Positions 62,912-64,000 of a stretch of DNA of 64,000 nt are shown piece after piece. Positions within the stretch are counted from its first letter, which is position 1; each line of letters opens with the position of its first letter. The stretch is from an uncultured Lachnospiraceae bacterium (GTDB lineage Bacteria; Bacillota; Clostridia; Lachnospirales; Lachnospiraceae), in contig CADAHQ010000001.1 of the NCBI GenBank assembly GCA_902787715.1, positions 62,001-126,000 on the forward strand, in the 5' to 3' direction. A program made the translations under genes and the position numbers. The notes below the pieces were generated by a model, which ran no database searches, was not told the DNA's origin, and worked only from the letters and a program-made list of their open reading frames with translations.

Positions 62912-63814
62912 ATGCTTGGTTCTCATGTCGGTTTGGGTGGAAAAGAACAATTCTTAGGGTCCGTGAAGGAGGCGCTTTCCTATAAGGCGGAAACCTTTAT
63001 GGTTTACACCGGCGCACCGCAAAATACACGCCGCAAGGACCTTTCGGAGATGCGAATCCCGGAGGCTGCCGCATTGATGGCAGAAAACGGCATTACGAAG
63101 TTTGTGGTTCACGCGCCTTACATTGTCAATCTCGGGAATACCGTAAAGCCCGATGCCTTTGATTTCGCTGTGGAGTTTCTTCGGGAGGAACTTCGCAGAA
63201 CCGCGGAGATGGGAAGCGACACCATGGTTCTGCACCCGGGCGCCCATGTGGGCGAGGGGGAAGATGCCGGAATCCAGTCCATCATCAAGGGAATCAACCA
63301 AATCCTCGACGCCGACACAAAGGCACATATCGCCTTGGAGACCATGGCCGGCAAGGGGAGCGAGCTCGGAACGAGTTTCGAGCAGCTCGCGCGCATCTAC
63401 GACGGCGTAGCGCATAACAATAAGATTCGGCTGTGTCTTGATACCTGCCACTTAAATGATGCGGGCTATCCTGTGAAGGACGATTTTGAGGGGGTTTTGC
63501 GGGAGCTGGAGCGTTATTTTCCTCTCAATCAAATTGCGTGCATTCACTTAAATGACTCGAAAAACGAGCAGGGCGCCCACAAGGACCGCCATGAGAACAT
63601 CGGCTTCGGAACCATCGGCTTTGACCGGCTCTGCGCCATTACGAAGATGACCGAGTTTGCGGACACGCCGATCATTTTGGAAACTCCGTACGTTCCGAAG
63701 GAAGGCGAGAAGGAGCGGGCTTTCTCCCCGTACCGGCAGGAGATTGCGATGCTTCGAAGCGGTGTATTTAACCCAGATCTTATCGAAATTATCCGCAGGG
63801 AAGCGGAAGCGTAA
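62912..63814 (+). CDS. nfo: Endonuclease IV
   Basis: A 300-residue three-zinc AP endonuclease of base-excision repair. Zinc ligands are spread over the barrel: HVG, HAPYIVNLGN, HPGAHVGEGEDAG, LETMAGKG, CLDTCHLNDAGYP, and HLNDSKNEQGAHKDRHENIGFG. The start at 62912 has AAAGGA; the earlier ATG at 62891 is inside a small palindrome. It lies in the tail of the ior operon. recJ at 13.6 kb also serves base-excision repair. Confidence 0.96.
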   Translation: MLGSHVGLGGKEQFLGSVKEALSYKAETFMVYTGAPQNTRRKDLSEMRIPEAAALMAENGITKFVVHAPYIVNLGNTVKPDAFDFAVEFLREELRRTAEMGSDTMVLHPGAHVGEGEDAGIQSIIKGINQILDADTKAHIALETMAGKGSELGTSFEQLARIYDGVAHNNKIRLCLDTCHLNDAGYPVKDDFEGVLRELERYFPLNQIACIHLNDSKNEQGAHKDRHENIGFGTIGFDRLCAITKMTEFADTPIILETPYVPKEGEKERAFSPYRQEIAMLRSGVFNPDLIEIIRREAEA

Positions 63815-63837
63815 TCAAGGTTTTGCAAGGAGTATCC

Positions 63838-64000
63838 ATGCGGCTGTATCTAACGACAATCAAACGGTTTTCCGATACGGACCCGGCGCTTTTGGACGCG
63901 CAACGGGCCGAGGAGTATGCCAAGGCGAAAAACGGCAGGCGGCGTCAGGAAATGCTGGCCGGCGGCGGGATTCTTCGCTATGCTCTGTCGGACTGCGGCT
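63838..64000 (+). CDS. Probable 4'-phosphopantetheinyl transferase (3' cut off)
   Basis: Only the first 54 codons are in the window. CAAGGAG precedes the ATG. The N-terminus (RLYLTTIKRF, AKAKNGRRRQEMLAGGGILRYAL) resembles Sfp-type enzymes, whose N-terminal half has KxxxRRQEfLAGR.LLR. The catalytic WxxKEA region lies beyond the end. Confident identification needs more sequence. Confidence 0.55.
   Translation, partial: MRLYLTTIKRFSDTDPALLDAQRAEEYAKAKNGRRRQEMLAGGGILRYALSDCG

Overview
The window reads as a chromosome segment of an anaerobic Gram-positive bacterium of the class Clostridia, most likely Lachnospiraceae-like. The signs are strong AGGAGG-type ribosome sites, sigma-A promoters with 17-bp spacers, a class B sortase, an LPxTG-like surface protein, a fused SecDF, NAD-type dihydroorotate dehydrogenase (PyrK plus PyrD), oxygen-sensitive indolepyruvate:ferredoxin oxidoreductase and a 2-hydroxyacyl-CoA dehydratase/activase. 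Base composition is moderately G+C rich. No tRNA, rRNA, insertion sequence, prophage or CRISPR array was seen.

Layout. 1-10 kb: the end of an ABC-transporter permease, an aconitase-isocitrate dehydrogenase operon (reverse strand), a membrane protein of unknown function, an acetyltransferase, a CYTH protein, a ParA/MinD-like protein without its nucleotide-binding loop behind a structured leader, and a small hypothetical. 10-26 kb: housekeeping (DegV lipid-binding protein, SecDF, RecJ, thiamine pyrophosphokinase facing a TPP-riboswitch-controlled thiamine transporter, PyrC and PyrF with a tiny membrane protein between them, LeuS, LuxS, a hydroxyacid dehydrogenase, a zinc-ribbon protein and a GntR/FCD regulator). 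26-33 kb: one 2275-residue secreted repeat protein. 33-42 kb: ABC-F ATPase, then the operon nnr-CBS protein-rlmH-hisA (eukaryotic-type HisA), a Tyr/Asn-rich membrane protein, serS and a beta-helix acyltransferase-like protein.

42-53 kb: a paired Fe-S scaffold and GGGtGRT protein, sortase B with a degenerate phosphoesterase, a GLUG-type surface protein, and a 1415-residue activase/dehydratase fusion. 53-64 kb: pyrK-pyrD-pyrE-queA, argH (reverse), then iorA-iorB-PHP-methyltransferase-nfo and the start of a phosphopantetheinyl transferase.

How it works together: pyrimidine synthesis is split into two clusters about 33 kb apart. Thiamine salvage combines uptake (ThiT) and activation (ThiN). Surface biogenesis has a secretion motor (SecDF), a sortase and two wall or membrane-anchored beta-rich proteins. 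The least understood parts are the GGGtGRT/scaffold pair, the ParA-like protein without a P-loop, the sortase-linked pseudophosphoesterase and a recurring extended -35 element in the promoters.
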